A stretch of 64,000 nt of DNA, taken from contig NC_088864.1 in the NCBI RefSeq assembly GCF_032884065.1, forward strand, positions 19,795,999 to 19,859,998, in the 5' to 3' direction. Positions 39,307 to 52,599 of this stretch are shown piece by piece. Positions within the stretch are counted from its first letter, which is position 1. Every line of letters starts with the position of its first letter. The translations under genes were made by a program, and so were the position numbers. This DNA comes from Artemia franciscana (lineage: Eukaryota; Arthropoda; Branchiopoda; Anostraca; Artemiidae). The notes beneath the pieces are model-generated. The model saw only the letters and a program-made list of their open reading frames with translations. It had not been told where the DNA came from and did no database searches.

Positions 39307-40800
39307 TTTCCCTATTGAACAGTATGTATCTAAACAATTTATGGAGTTGTTGTTAGGTGGTTAATTAATGACATCTACTTTGAGAAATTAAAGATTAAAT
39401 TAACCAAAATCAGAGATTTTTTTTAGCAAATACTTCACACTGTTGAAGGACTTCTCTCACTTCATTTGTCCTTCACCCAAGTGATGTTTAAATGATAACC
39501 TCCAAAGCTCCTTAAAGAAACTACCCAGTATATTTCTAATTCAGTTATATCAATCTTTTACATATGGTACTACTACTAACAGCTTGGTGCATCCAGGGCC
39601 AATCAAGCATTTTGGCATGCCTAGGCCCTAGGACAGCAGCAAAGTGCACTTTGATGATAAATCACATCAGTCCAGTCCTTGTTAAGAACAAAATTACTGA
39701 GGTTTTCTTTTTATAAAAACACTATAGAACCCTATTTACATAAATGCAGAAATTGCCCAGACTCAGTAATCTGGTTCAAAAGGACAGACAAGGGCTTTGA
39801 AAGAAAGTTATTGAAACCAATAATAAGGGGAAATGGGATATTCAAAGGGTAGAAATTTTGTTTTCTTAATTTCTCACTTTTTCTCTTGGTCTCAGATAGA
39901 GAGATGAAGAGTAAAGATTGTGTCTTGGTAATTGATAAGACAATGCTGCCAGTACTAAAGTATGCCACCAGGCATGTGCACTGGTTTGTCATATTTATTT
40001 ATTTAATTGTTGCAAAGAAAAAATTATCTATCTATCTATCTAATGATCCTTATTAGGACCACTCTCATAAGCAAAGTTTATGAAAATGGTAAGATACCCT
40101 AAAGGTCACCTGATTACCCAATTTCACCCCTATACTTGAGGCAATTTATTTCAGCTTTTTGCTTCCACTATCTGAATAGTGTTTTATACATTTACACATT
40201 AAAAAAGTTGAAGAGAAATAAAAGAAATAAATTAAAAAGAATAGGCATCTTGAATACACCAGGACCTGCCAACAATAATTCCTCAAGTACTTCAACATGT
40301 GTTGAATTGGGTTCTGATATATAATGAAAACAGGCAACTTTTTCATTCTGCCAAATTTGTAGGTGAAAATGCTCCAATTTAAATAATCAAATCAGAGTTG
40401 TGTACCCTTTTCTGGCAAACCTTTGAACTTTTAATCAAACAGTTAGATTTGTACATGTTTTTTCTACATACTGAAACCCTTTTAAAACCAAAAATCTTTA
40501 AATTAAGCTTTTCAGAGTCAAAAAAAGTTTGTTCTTTTTACAAAAACTATCAAATCAGCAGTACCTTTACCCCATTAGGATGGCTTAGAAAAAAACCTTA
40601 CCTTTAGAAAAAGAATTTCATCTTGAATCTAAATATGACATTTGTTTCCATCACAAATTCAATTTTGAGCCATTTAGAGACCCTCAAAGATGATACCTTG
40701 TCCTCATTTTTTAGACACAACCCCATGTACCTCTATTAGCATCAATCTTGTTAAAAACCAGTTTAATTGTAAATTGAATTGTTTGTCACAAAATCAAGAA
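39304..40800. other. No gene recognised
   Basis: AT-rich DNA with a short TATC run (40026-40042). Short frames at 39732-39992 and 40136-40607 carry no domain. Confidence 0.5.
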
Positions 40801-43300
40801 TTAGTAAATAGCCTAACATAGTCCTATATTTGGCTAAGGTTAGAAAGAATAGGTTAAAACTGAATTTGCAATAGAAAAAATGGCAAAATTTGGATTCAAG
40901 GTAAAATTCTAGTTCTAGAGGTAAGTTTGTTTCTTAGCTACCTGAACAATCTCCTAATCCAAATATTTACCCATAATGCAGTTTACCCCAGAAATAATTA
41001 TTGATTTATGAAACTGCATAAAAAGGGGCAGAATTCTAGATTAGCTACTTTCTGTTATCTTGGATAGGGGCTAGGTTAGGAAAATAAAACTTCCAGGGAT
41101 GGGTCTATAGATTAAAGCACCTTCTTCTAAGGTATTTTGAAGTATCTACCTCTACTCATTCTTTCTCTAGAGGACAGTGACCTTTGAAATATCTGTGTTA
41201 TTGAAGTGAAACCTTTCTAAACAGATCTCCTACTTAAATGAAGTACAAGGAAACTGTTTTCAGCTTTAACTTTGCTCAATCCTGATTTATGAGGTCTTAG
41301 AGATCTGTAAATAGGCAACATTTAACATGGAGGTCTTAGAGATCTGTAAATAGGCAACATTTAACATGGCTAGAATTCTACTCAAATAACAGGAATTGCA
41401 TTGTGATATCTCAAACCAAAGAAAAAGAAAATGATAAAAAAAAATTAAGGTAAAATATTGTTTAGCTAAAATTTCAACAGGCTAGACCAAGTAGGCAAAC
41501 TATTTATGTAGAAATCACAAGAGGTTAGCATGGAAGTTTCACCATACCTTTCTATTCTATGTTTTTAGCCCTTGATTTATTACTGAAAGTTTCATTTTCC
41601 TACATTAAACCCTTTCCAAGATAGCAAAAAGTAATTAAACTAGAATTTTACCAAAAAAGATATCAAGTGATATATTCAATTTTGTCCTAGCCTAATTATG
41701 CTAGGTAAAATAAAAATTACAGGATAAGGTCTATATTAGGGTAAAAAACCAGTATCCAATTAAGCAAAATTATGTAAAATTAGAGCCCTTACACCTGGTT
41801 ACTAAAAAGGAATTGAGAAGAATTGTATATATCAACAAAAAGCTAAAAATCTAAGCTATATTTAAGATCAGACACCTAAAATTATCAGTTTATTCACTTA
41901 CCTAAAAGAACCTCTTTTTGGAAATACTAATTATCCTATTTTGATGTATATATCCTTTTAGCATTTCAGTTTTATTCACATAGCCTATTAACAGAAAACT
42001 GATTTTCTTCTGATTCTAAAACTGCAACTTCTATTGCTTGATATTTATTCTGTAAATCACAAATATTAAATACAGTTTTTCCTTACAATTGCTTGTCAAA
42101 ACAGAGACCACATTTTAATTTATGCTGACAAATTATTGTTGAAAATGTTCTTGTTACTGCCCTCACATTGCATCATCCTGTAGCAAAAAAGGGGTGGTCC
42201 AAAATCCATCTCTATTTTTCTGGAATACCAAATAAAAGTGGTCTTTCCAGAAAGAGGTCATTTTACCCTAACAGACTATTTAGGTAGCTAAGAAACAAAC
42301 TGACCTCAATAGTCAGACTTAAATCCTGAATCTAAAATAGCATGTATTTACATCAGGAATAGACTTTTTTCCTATTCTTATATATACAAATTAAGAGCAT
42401 ATACCAGTTTGGGTTACTTATATATTTGTATATTGAGGGATGACTAGTTTCATAACTTCTTGCTATCTTGGAAAAGGGCTAGGTTAGGAAGATGAAACTT
42501 TCAGGGATGGGTCTAGAGGCTAAAGTATGTCACAGGAAGGTATTTTGAAGTATCTACCTCTTACAAAACAGATCTTCTACTTGAATGAAGTACAATAAAA
42601 TTGTTTTCAGCTTCACAACTGCTTAATCCTAATTTATAAGGTTTTAAAGATATACAAATGCATTTCCTAAATTTTGAAAAAAAAAAACATTGATATGGCT
42701 CAGAATTCTACTCAAATAACAGGAATTACATTTTCAAACCTAAAGGCAGAGAAAAAGCAACTGGTAACTGAAAGAGGGAACAGGAGTGGAGGTGGGTACT
42801 TTAAAATACCTTCCCAGGATACACTTTAGTCTGTAGACCCATCCCTGAAAGTTTCATTTTCCTAACCTAAACCCTTTCCAAGATAGCCTAGCAAGAAGTC
42901 ACTAAACTAGAATTGTACCAAAAGCTCATTATTGATGTAAAGAAATGTTAAATTTGAATTAAGGATGCAATCCTAACTAGACTATAGAGGTAAGTTTGAA
43001 CTTTATCAGCCTCCCCCCCCCTCACCACCACCACCACTAATATGTACATACACACTTTGAACTGATATTTATATAGGGTTTGGGAAAGTTCATTTCCAAC
43101 ATAAATATATGTTAAATTTTGATTAATGATTCAATTCTGACTATAGAGGTAAGTTTATTTCTCAGCTAGGCCTATCTGAACCATCCATTAACATAAACCT
43201 TATCCAAATTCTGTTAGAAACTGCAACTTTATAAGCACAACTGCATCATCAACCCTTAATGAGGCCAGATATATAACAAAGCTAAGTAGAAAACTTATTT
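40800..43300. repeat. Mosaic of one AT-rich repeat family in both orientations
   Basis: The block CTTGGA-AGGG-CTAGGTTAGGAA followed by ACTTTCAGGGATGGGTCTA occurs forward at about 41062-41110 and 42467-42512. It occurs reversed at about 41593-41625 and 42835-42890. The second pair forms an imperfect palindrome with arms 42451-42556 and 42790-42903. A 39-bp tandem duplication (GAGGTCTTAGAGATCTGTAA onward) lies at 41291-41370. The GAGGTAAGTTTG motif recurs at 40919, 42988 and 43146. Confidence 0.7.
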
Positions 43301-44599
43301 AATTAGAATTAGCCTACAACCAACTGATGATAAGAAATAGCCTACACCCAAAGAAGAATGGCAAAGCCACACAAATTTTAACACAGGCTGCTGCTGTACC
43401 TTAACCCACTGCAGGGATGCAATTGCAACGGCAGTGATTATATTTGAAAAAAAAGCATTGCAGGAAGAACCAAACAGTAGCCTATAGGCCAATTTCACTT
43501 TTTCTCGTCTGGTTTCTGCCTATGTTTGACCATAGCTCAGTAGTGAATAGAAGGAAATCAAATCGATAAATAATCGAACAGGCATATAAAATTTACCAAC
43601 CCGGATCTACTTTGGAAGGGAAAGTTCTTGGAATTTTGTCAATGGAGTTTAAGCTATTTCTTCTTTAGGAATCTTAATTCGCTAAGGCCATCTTGAAACG
43701 ACATTAATTGGGTATGAATACAGACCAAAATACTTTCTATCTAGAAAACTGTCGTCAATACAACCAAAGAGTATTGGTAACTCAAGTGTTGCCTGTAGTA
43801 AATACAGAAATCATTCTTATCGTTTCTGTGAGAAAACATGGCAAGTGTTGGCGAACCCTAGACTGTGTTGAGGTTTTCTTTTTAACATCAGTATCAGTTC
43901 ACACTCTCTCAAGTCACCCGTACTCTTTGGCATTCCCTATGACATATTTCGTGGCACTAGGTTGGTAAAATATTTAGCCTTACCCGTCATTAGTCAACCA
44001 TTTAACTAGGTTTTCTCCTTAGAATTGTGTCACTCGAACTTCCTTTCAAAGGTATGAGCAAAAGGCATTTAGGGATCAAGTCTCTCGGGAGCCCATTATA
44101 AGTGGAGGTGCACCGTTTTACAAAGCTATTCTTCAAATATACAGTGGGATGTCTACTCTTTTCATTTAATCTTAAATTAACGTGTTCCTGTGTTTTCCCA
44201 GTCTATGACACTGCAGCATCTAAAGATAGGCTAGTATTTCAGTATTTTATTTTTTCTTAATCTATAACGTTTTTCAAAAAGGTTTTCAAACTTAAAATCC
44301 GGACCGAACCTAACAAGAGCAGATTATAGTCTCTATCTGATCTATAGCCAATATATTGATAATAATTAATTCAGTGACCGAATGATTATAAACTGAATAA
44401 GCAGATTATTTTGCAACTTCAGTGAAAATTCCCTCTGGAACTGCGAATTTTCTTATTGATATTTTCATGATCAGTAACCTATGTGATATAGGTCAGAATT
44501 AAGCAGTGCGTATATAATTAGGATTACCCGATATATATAGGCAGTTACGTTACGATAAAAGTGGGAGGAGAAAAATAAGCAGAAGAGGGATGAGAGAGT
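43300..44599. other. No gene recognised
   Basis: Unassigned. The 86-codon frame at 43708-43968 shows no known domain. Confidence 0.45.
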
Positions 44600-47500
44600 T
44601 GTTTGCAAGAGCTGTGGTACCAGCTGGGCTTGCCCCTTAAATTGCAGGGACAAGGTAGACAGCCTCCAACACTTCCCTTACTTCTCTTGCAACTGTATCT
44701 TCAATGCAGAGAAAAACAGCACTATCATCTATAACAGCTCTTGATTATTGTTCGACCTTATGGTAATGGAGTATTGGACTTTTTAAATGGGAACTGTAAT
44801 TGGTGCAAAGATCAACTGTTCTACAATCCTATCCTGTGCTTTGTACAGAAAAATCTTACTAAAGGAGTTTCGCCTGATACGATAAAAGAGTACAGGGCCG
44901 ATTTCTTCGAGTCTTCTGCTCTTTCTGAGACCCGTAAATTGTTTTTTTAAAGCTTTTTCCTAATGAAGTCTTTTCAAAGCACGTAGGAGCAAATACTGCA
45001 CTGATTTGTGCTTCGGACATTATTTCTTCGCTTGTAAAGTGCGATTACCAGAACATGAAGCTTCCAGATTTTGTTATCAAATGTCCCAGCGAAGTGCCAA
45101 TGATCCCTGTCAATGCCTTCAGTACCCTCAGTGCCAAGGAGAACTCTTGTCTTGAACAGCTGTGTGATATTGCGTCCAAGGCTACTGCGGTACAGTCTAA
45201 GCTTAAAACTCCTACAATAAATATGAAAAAATCGTCCTATGCTGTCATTGTAAGGAACCCACCCACGGAGCTCAGCGACCTTATCCTTCACATGAAGAAG
45301 CTCGAAACACTGGATGGTCACGGCGGGATCGTGACTTTGAAATCCAAGCCACAAAGCAGGAGCTTGTTGTGATGGTACGTAATAGGCGCTCAGTCAACAC
45401 GCTGGCTGCAGCTGTTACTAGCTCCATTCCAAACGTTGAAACCAAAGTAATTGATAAAAATCCTCTAGCGGTTGCCCTGAAATACCCGGTAACTATAAGG
45501 CCTCAGTGGAGGGACTTGTTAGTGCTAATCAAATCGGCCATTTTTGTACTTTTCATCTCTAGTTTATCGACAAAGTCACTCTGAACGCGATCCTGGAGTC
45601 GGGAATCCGCATTGGATATGACATTTTTCACCCTAAGTCCTTTCAATTGATTCCGCGTCGATGCTTTCGCTGTCAAAGTACTGATAACCTGATCGGAGCT
45701 TGTCCCTGATCACCAGCACATCTCAAGTATTCCAGATGTTCGTGCTCTCATGTAAATTCAAAGTGACGCTAACATGTTAGCGATAAAATGTGGTGATACT
45801 GCATTCATAGACATTTATTTCCCCTGTAATAGAAAAACTGTTTCATTCATAGTCTAGTTTTTCACAAGCATGTAATCACCTGCGAACACTATTTAGCGAC
45901 CTTTCAAAACAAAATACCAAATGTGTTCTCGCCGGCGACATGAATACTGACTCATTATCTAATTCTGACCGATCTGAAATTTTTCTCGGTTCACTGCCCG
46001 GAGGATTCCATCTTGCTGATAAAGATCTTCCATTTACTTATATTCACAATCGTGGTGGTCTTACTTCCAACCCTGATAATATAATTCGGTCAGATTCATC
46101 GCAAATTTCATCAATAGTTCACGTGGACGACTCTAAAATCGACGACGATAATTTACCAATCATGTGCAAACTATCTTGCTCCATGACGAGATCTGTGCGA
46201 CATAACTCTCCCAAGTGGTTCTCAAAGATAAATTGGGAAAATGCCAATGTTACACTTTATGAATTGACATTGTCCCAGATCATCTATTTAAGTACCATTC
46301 CACTTATTGCAAACATCTGTCAATACAACTTTAGCTCGGATAGATATCAAATCGTATTATCAGCAAATAGTGATCTGTCTCAATTCTGCCGCTAAAAAAA
46401 ACTTTCCTCTCTGAATGCATGCGTACGGGTACTCGCAATCCCTTGTGGAAAGCTAATCCTAAAGTGAATATGGCTAAACAAAAAGCTAAGTTCTGGCTCC
46501 GCATGTGGATGGCCTGTGATCGTCCTCCTTCTGGTTCAGTCCATCAAATAAAACAGAAACCCAACGAGAGTACAAGTATTCCCTGCGTAGAGAAAGAATG
46601 AATGCCTGGGATAGTCCCTGCGACAAGAAATCCTGGAATTGTGTTATAAACGGTGTAAAGTGTTCACCTCCAATTAATTCCTCTCTTCGGCTACATAACT
46701 TCGTTTCCCATTATAAAAATATTTTGCTTTCATTTAATGTTAATCTCCAAATCATTTTAAAAAACTTGTCAACTCAATCCTCCCAATTAGTATCAACCAA
46801 TCTTAAGTCTTATCAGTGGAATCTGGTGTTATGCTCCAAGCTCTTAAGCAAGTGAATACGTCTGAGTCTCTCGATAGTGATGGTCTTCGTTTCAAGTTTT
46901 TTACTTATGACTGTCCTGAACTACTGAGGCATTTGCAGTCATTGTTTCAGATGTGCTTGGCACAGTCCATTTTGCCAGATAGCTTTTGGTCCGGGTGTAT
47001 ATCTCCCATGTTAAAAGGGGTAAGGACCCCATTGATTGCTCTAGTTATCGTCCTATCACTGTGTCTTGTTTTGTTAGTAAGACATTTGAATATGTACTGT
47101 TACCGACCAATAACTCCAAGTGCAAAATTACGCCCTTCCAGCTTGGTTTTAGAAATCTATTCCTTTTGACAATGTAATTCATTCAAATGCTTTGTTTTCT
47201 CTAGCAGCGTCTGGCGTTAACCTTTCTGTTGTTTCCCTGCTTAAGTACTGGCATGCTGATTCTTCTGTTAGGGTGAAGTGAAATGGTTGTGTAGGGGAGT
47301 ATATACAGGAATAAACTAAAGGCGATATAAAAAAGGCGTTAGGAAAGGTGCCGTATTATGAACGAGCATATTTAAGTGTGTTTTAGCTTCGTGTATCCAA
47401 CGTCTTCAAATGTCAGTTTTTTACAATAACAATTTAGGCATTAGTCACATTGCTTATGATGATGATGTTCTGCTTCTTAGTCGGAAAAAACATAGTTTAA

Positions 47501-47690
47501 TTGCCAACTTTGACCTGCTTTCAGCCACACTATCCACAGTAGGCCTTTCAGTTAATGCCACCAAATGTGAGTTTTGTGCTTGGGAGTATTCCACCAGCCC
47601 TAATGCAATACACCAAAATGTAATGAAAGTATACTTTATAAACAAATTTGGGCTATATTTTTGCACATTAGAGGGGGTATAGCAGGTCTG
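44600..47690 (+). pseudogene. Decayed CR1/L2-like non-LTR retrotransposon (ORF1 + EN + RT)
   Basis: Fragments in order on the plus strand: a Cys-rich piece at 44601-44735 (CKSCGTSW type) and an ORF1-like piece (44741-45584). A zinc-knuckle-like RRCFRCQSTDN lies near 45655. An endonuclease C-terminal part follows (45920-46180: AGDMNTDS, then DDDNLPIMCKL). RT pieces are at 46816-47177 (SDGLRFKFF, YRPITVSCFVSKTFEYVLL, LGFRN) and at 47450-47580 (IAYDDDVLLLSRKK, where the RT catalytic motif would normally be Y/F-A-D-D). Many frameshifts and stops occur, and the motif A region is missing. The clade is inferred from layout and is uncertain within the CR1/L2/Daphne group. No clean termini or target-site duplication found. 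Confidence 0.75.
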
Positions 47691-49431
47691 CATGCAAAAT
47701 GTATTAGCTACAATTATCCTACATATTATGAACAAAAATTGTTTTCTAAATTCACGCTGTTCAAAACTTTACCCCCATGCCACCCCCTAATCTGATGTAT
47801 GTATCTTTTTTTTTTATCTTTGTAACTATATAAAATATGACAATTTTGACTGCATCATTCGATTCCATGTCCTGAGCGAACTCATGACACATATGTAACA
47901 CATTTTTAACCAAAATGGCATCATGTCACGCTATTAATTACCACAGCAGTCCACTCTAGCATGTTTTGACAGTTAGAGTATCCCAAATAGCTAGCCATAT
48001 TGGTTATGCAAATTACGTAATTATAAACATTATAAATATTTCTCGTTTTTACTAAGGAGCATTCCAACTGAAATACCCCGTATGAAAACAATTTTTTACA
48101 ATTCAACTTTTAATTGTGCGTTCAAACATGCCTCATCTGACTTGTTGGCTTAACACGAACTTCTCTGGATGTAATCTGTAAGAAAATAACATCAAATATT
48201 GGCTGCCAGGGAACGTTGCAACGAAGCACAAGCAAAAACTAAACTGCTGAAACGCAAAACCATCAATGATATGTTCTCAGCTGTATACAGAGTTCATTTA
48301 TAAATCCCTTCAGGTGTGCCAAATTTCAAAATTATTGTCCATTTTCTTCTCTACATATATTTGCATTGTCTTTTAAAGATACAACTTTTGCACACGTATG
48401 ACGTCAATCACCCTTGATAATACTGCTACTACTAACAACTCACTGCAGCACCAAACCTCCTGAGACAACACAGCCGTGCTCATTCCTCCATCTCAAGCTA
48501 GTCAAAGACTCCATTTTCACACTCTCCCAAGAACTGGCCATTCCCTTAAATCTTTTCTTTAGACATCATCGCACCCAATTCGGTAACAACCTGCTTTTCG
48601 TTTGTCCTAGACGGCTAACTGAAAAGCAAAATCTTTGTCAATCTTCCATCCTTCATCCACATGTGTCCCAGTCATCTCATCCTTTTTCTTATTTTAGCTC
48701 GAGGATATGGGATTAAACCACATATTTTGTACAGCTTGCTGTTGGAGATATGGTCAATTAATTAGCTAACCAAACAGTATGTAGGCAATTTCTCTGGAAA
48801 AAATTTGGAAAATTCTCCTTCGTTTTACGGATCACCCATGCTGCAAAATCATACTTATCTACTTTCATCACTATAACTTCCAATACGCTCTATTGTTATG
48901 TTTATTCTCCTTCATATTAATCACAAATCTTATGCTCCAATATCATCACGTTAATCATAAATAACAACCATTTTGGAAACCTGATTAATCACCACGAGAA
49001 AAAAGGATTGGACGCACTTCCTCCTTTTGGCTATTTCCTGGTCACGAACTTTTGAGAGAAATAAGCCGTAATTCCCTTTGTCGCCTATGTACTTTGCAGA
49101 AGGATATCCTAAATATTTTGTCAAATAAAATATTTGAAAGAGTTAATGTCTGATTGACTATTAGTTGTATTTATCATAGGGCCATCAAAACTTGCGATCT
49201 ATTTTCGTGGTATTTTGTTAAGTGTTTTCAGAGAAAAAAAATTTCAAGCACCAGAACGCACTCTAATAATCCAAATAGTCGATTGCGCAAAAACTTGATG
49301 AAAAACTCAATTTACAAAAGTATTACTGTTCCTTGTTTCGTTTTCTCAAAAAAAAAAAAAAAAACAACACAAATCTCGGACGGCTTTTTCTCTTTTCTTT
49401 TTTCGTTCCTTTTTCGCGCTATGAGCAAAGA

Positions 49432-49462
<31 letters not shown>

Positions 49463-49829
49463 AAAAAGTACTCTGTGTGACGAATTCCCACTTTATTCAA
49501 TATGCACCATCTGTGCTTTTGTGGATTTTAAGGAGAGGGGTGGAAAGTTGACAAGAGTGAGAGTACTACGCAAAGTGGAGAATCAGCACCATCTAAGTAA
49601 AATCAATATTACTTTTTTATAGTTGATACATGACGTTAGAGCCGACTTTCTATGTTTGAAGATTTAAAGATGCGGAAAACCGCGCGGAGATGATTCCAAG
49701 TGGATTGGCCAATATTTTCAATTTGAAAAGCTTTTGGAAAATGATATATTTTATACGAAAGTTACACTTTTTTGCCACCCAAAGTGGCACCGACAAACCT
49801 GCTGGGCGGCAACCCTAAATTAGAGTAGA
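47691..49829. other. No gene recognised
   Basis: Contains an isolated TGACGTCA at 48399-48406, A runs at 49350-49364 and 49436-49459, and a 100-codon frame (48414-48716) of uncertain origin. It might be worn tail sequence of the CR1/L2-like element, but I could not align it. Confidence 0.4.
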
Positions 49830-52560
49830 AACGCTGGCTTTGGTCTTTGGCTCCCAGCTAAGAGCCAAGAGATCATATGGTATGAGCTCTAACAAAATTC
49901 TATGAATCAATAGATTGATTTAAAAAGGAAAATAAGAGGCTTAATACCGGTCAAGATTTAAAATAAGAGCTCTGAGTCACAAAGTCCTTCTAGATATCAA
50001 AATTCATTAAGATCCTATCACCCACTCGTAAGTTATAAATACCTAATTTTTTCTAATTTTTCCTCTCCCTTTTGCCCCCAGATGGTCGAATCTGGGAAAA
50101 CGACTTTATCAAGTCAAATTGTGCAGCTCCCTGACACGCCTACCAATTTTCATCGCCCTAGCACGTCCAGAAGCACCGAACTCGCCAAATCACTGAACCC
50201 CTCCCCCCAACTCCCCCAAAGAGAGCGAATCCAGTACGATTCTGTCAATCACGTATCAAGGACATATGTTTATTCTATCCACCAAGCTTCATCCCGATTC
50301 CTACACTCCAAGTGTTTTTCCAAGATTTTCCCCTCCAAATCCCCACAATGTCAAAAGATCTGGTCGGGATTTGAAATAAGAGCTCTGAGACATGAATTCC
50401 TTCTAAAAATCAAATTTCATTACGATCCGATCATATATTCGTAAGATATAAATACTCCAATTTTCATGTTTTCCAAGAATTCCGGTTCCCCCCTCCAACT
50501 CCCCTGAATCTCACAGGATCTGGTCGGAATTTGAAATTAGAACTTTAAAGCACAAGATCCTTCTAAATATCAAATTTCATTAAGATCTGGTCACTCTTTC
50601 GTAAGTTACAAATACCTCAATTTTCAAAATTACCCCCCCCCCCAATTCCACCAAAGAGAGCAGATCCGGTCCAGTTATGTCAGTCACGTATCTTAGACAG
50701 GTTTCTATTCTTCCCATCCAGTTTCATCCTGATCTCACCGCTTTAAGTATTTTCTAAGATTTCCGGTCCCCCCAACTGCCCCCCCCAATTACGCTTGATC
50801 CGGTTGAAATTCAAAATAAGATATCGGAGTTACGAGGTCCTTCTAAATATGAAGTTTCATGAAGATCCGATCACTCCTTCGTAAGTTAAAAATACGTAAT
50901 TTTTCTTATTTTTCAGAATTACCCCCCCCCCCCCGCAATTGAGCGGATCCGTTCTAATTATGTAAATCACGTATGCAAGACTTCTGCTTATTTTTCCAAC
51001 CAAGTTTCATCCCAATCCCTCCAATCTAAGCGTTTCCCATCATTTTAGGTCTCCCCACCCCAAACTTCCCCCAATGTCACCAGATCCGGTCAGGATTTAA
51101 AATAAGAGCTTTGAGACACGATATCCTTCTAAAAATCAAATTTCATGGAGATCCAATCACCCGTTCGTAAGTTAAAAATACCTCATTTTTTCTAATTTTT
51201 CAGAATTAACCCCCCCCCCAACTACCCCAAAGAGAGCGGATCCGTTGTGGTTATGTCAATCATGTATCTAGGACTCGTGTTTTTTTTTCCACCAAGTTTC
51301 ATCCCGATCCCTCCACTCTAAGTGTTTTCCAATTTTTAGGTTTCTCCCTCCCAACTCCCCCCCGAATGTCACCAGATCCGGTCGGGTTTAAAATAAGAGC
51401 TCTGAGCCACGATATCCTTCTAAATATCAAATTTCATTGAGATCCGATCACCCGTTAGTAAGTTAAAAATACCTCATTTTTTTTTATTTTTCAGAAATAC
51501 CCCCCCCCCCCCAACTACCCAAAAGAGAGCGGATCCGTTCCGTTTATGTCAATCATCTATCTAGGACTTGTGTATATTTTTCCCACCATGTTTCATCCCG
51601 ATCCCTCCACTCTAAGTGTTTTCCAAGTTTTAGGTTTCCCCCTCCCAACTCCCCGCCCCCATCACCAGATCCGGTCGGGATTTAAAATAAGAGCTCTAAG
51701 CCACGATATCCTTCTAAACATCAAATTTCATTGAGATCCGATCACCCGTTCGTAAGTTGAAAATACCTCATTTTTCCAATTTTTAAGAATTACTCCCCCC
51801 CCCCCAACTACCCCAAAGAGAGGAAATCAGTTCCGATTATGTCAATCATGTATCTGGGACTTGCGCTTATTTTTCCCATCAAGTTTCATCCCGATCCCTC
51901 TACTCTAAGTGTTTTCCAAGATTTTAGGTTTCCCCCCTCCAACTCCCCCCAATGTCATCAGACCCAGTCGGGATTTAAAATAAGAGCTCTGAGACACAAT
52001 ATCATTCCAAACATCAAATTTCATTAAGATCCAATCACCCGCTCATAAGTTAAAAATACTTCATTTTTTCTATTTTGTCCGAATTAACCGGCCCCTACTC
52101 CCCCCCCCCCAGATGGTCAAATCGGGAAAACGACTATTTTTAATTTAATCTGGTCCGGTCCCTGATACGCTTGCCAAATTTCATCGTCATAGCTTACCTG
52201 GAAGTGCCTAAAGTAGCAAAACCGGGACTTTAGGTTTTCCCCCTCCAACTCCCCCCAGTGTCATCAGATCCGGTCGGGATTTAAAATAAGAGCTCTGAGA
52301 CACAATATAATTCCAAACATCAAATTTCATTAAGATCCAATCACCCGCTGATAAGTTAAAAATACTTCATTTTGTCTATTTTTTGCGAATTAACCGGGCC
52401 CCCACTCCCCCCAGATGGTCAAATCGGAAAAACGACTATTTCTAATTTAATCTGGTCCGGTCCCTGATACGCTTGCTAAATTTCATCGTCCTAGCTTACC
52501 TGGAAGTGCCTAAAGTAGCAAAACCGGGACCGACAGACAGACAGACCGACAGAATTGGCG
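49830..52560. repeat. Tandem array of ~290-bp units with poly-C stretches
   Basis: A marker block (AAATAAGAGCTCTGAG followed by CCTTCTAAATATCAAATTTC) recurs at about 49960, 50371, 50530, 50808, 51095, 51386, 51681, 51974 and 52279. Spacing settles at 277-305 bp in the second half. Each unit also has a C-run (for example 50631-50642, 51208-51219) and a GTTTCATCCCGATCCCTCCA-like block. A second marker (CAGATGGTCAAATCGGGAAA) marks both edges (50078, 52110, 52417). Short ORFs in it are by-products and carry no recognisable domain. Confidence 0.85.
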
Positions 52561-52572
52561 ACTGCTATATGT

Positions 52573-52592
52573 CACTTGGTTAATACCAAGTG
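52573..52592. other. Perfect hairpin at the end of the 290-bp array
   Basis: CACTTGGT, loop TAAT, ACCAAGTG: an 8-bp perfect stem just after the ACAGACAGACAGACC-type simple repeat (52530-52550). A terminal hairpin next to an array suggests the end of a non-autonomous transposon, but no Helitron CTRR end is visible. Confidence 0.5.
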
Positions 52593-52599
52593 CCATAAA

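Noticed and set aside
50082-52027. Short plus-strand frames of 62-120 codons with similar sequences
   Set aside because: They follow the ~290-bp tandem repeat and have no start or stop conservation or domain.
49830-52560. CRISPR-like regularly spaced repeats
   Set aside because: Period of ~290 bp with whole-unit similarity and no unique spacers, in a eukaryotic genome.
52573-52592. Helitron 3' end
   Set aside because: A hairpin is present, but no CTRR terminus or 5' TC end could be identified.
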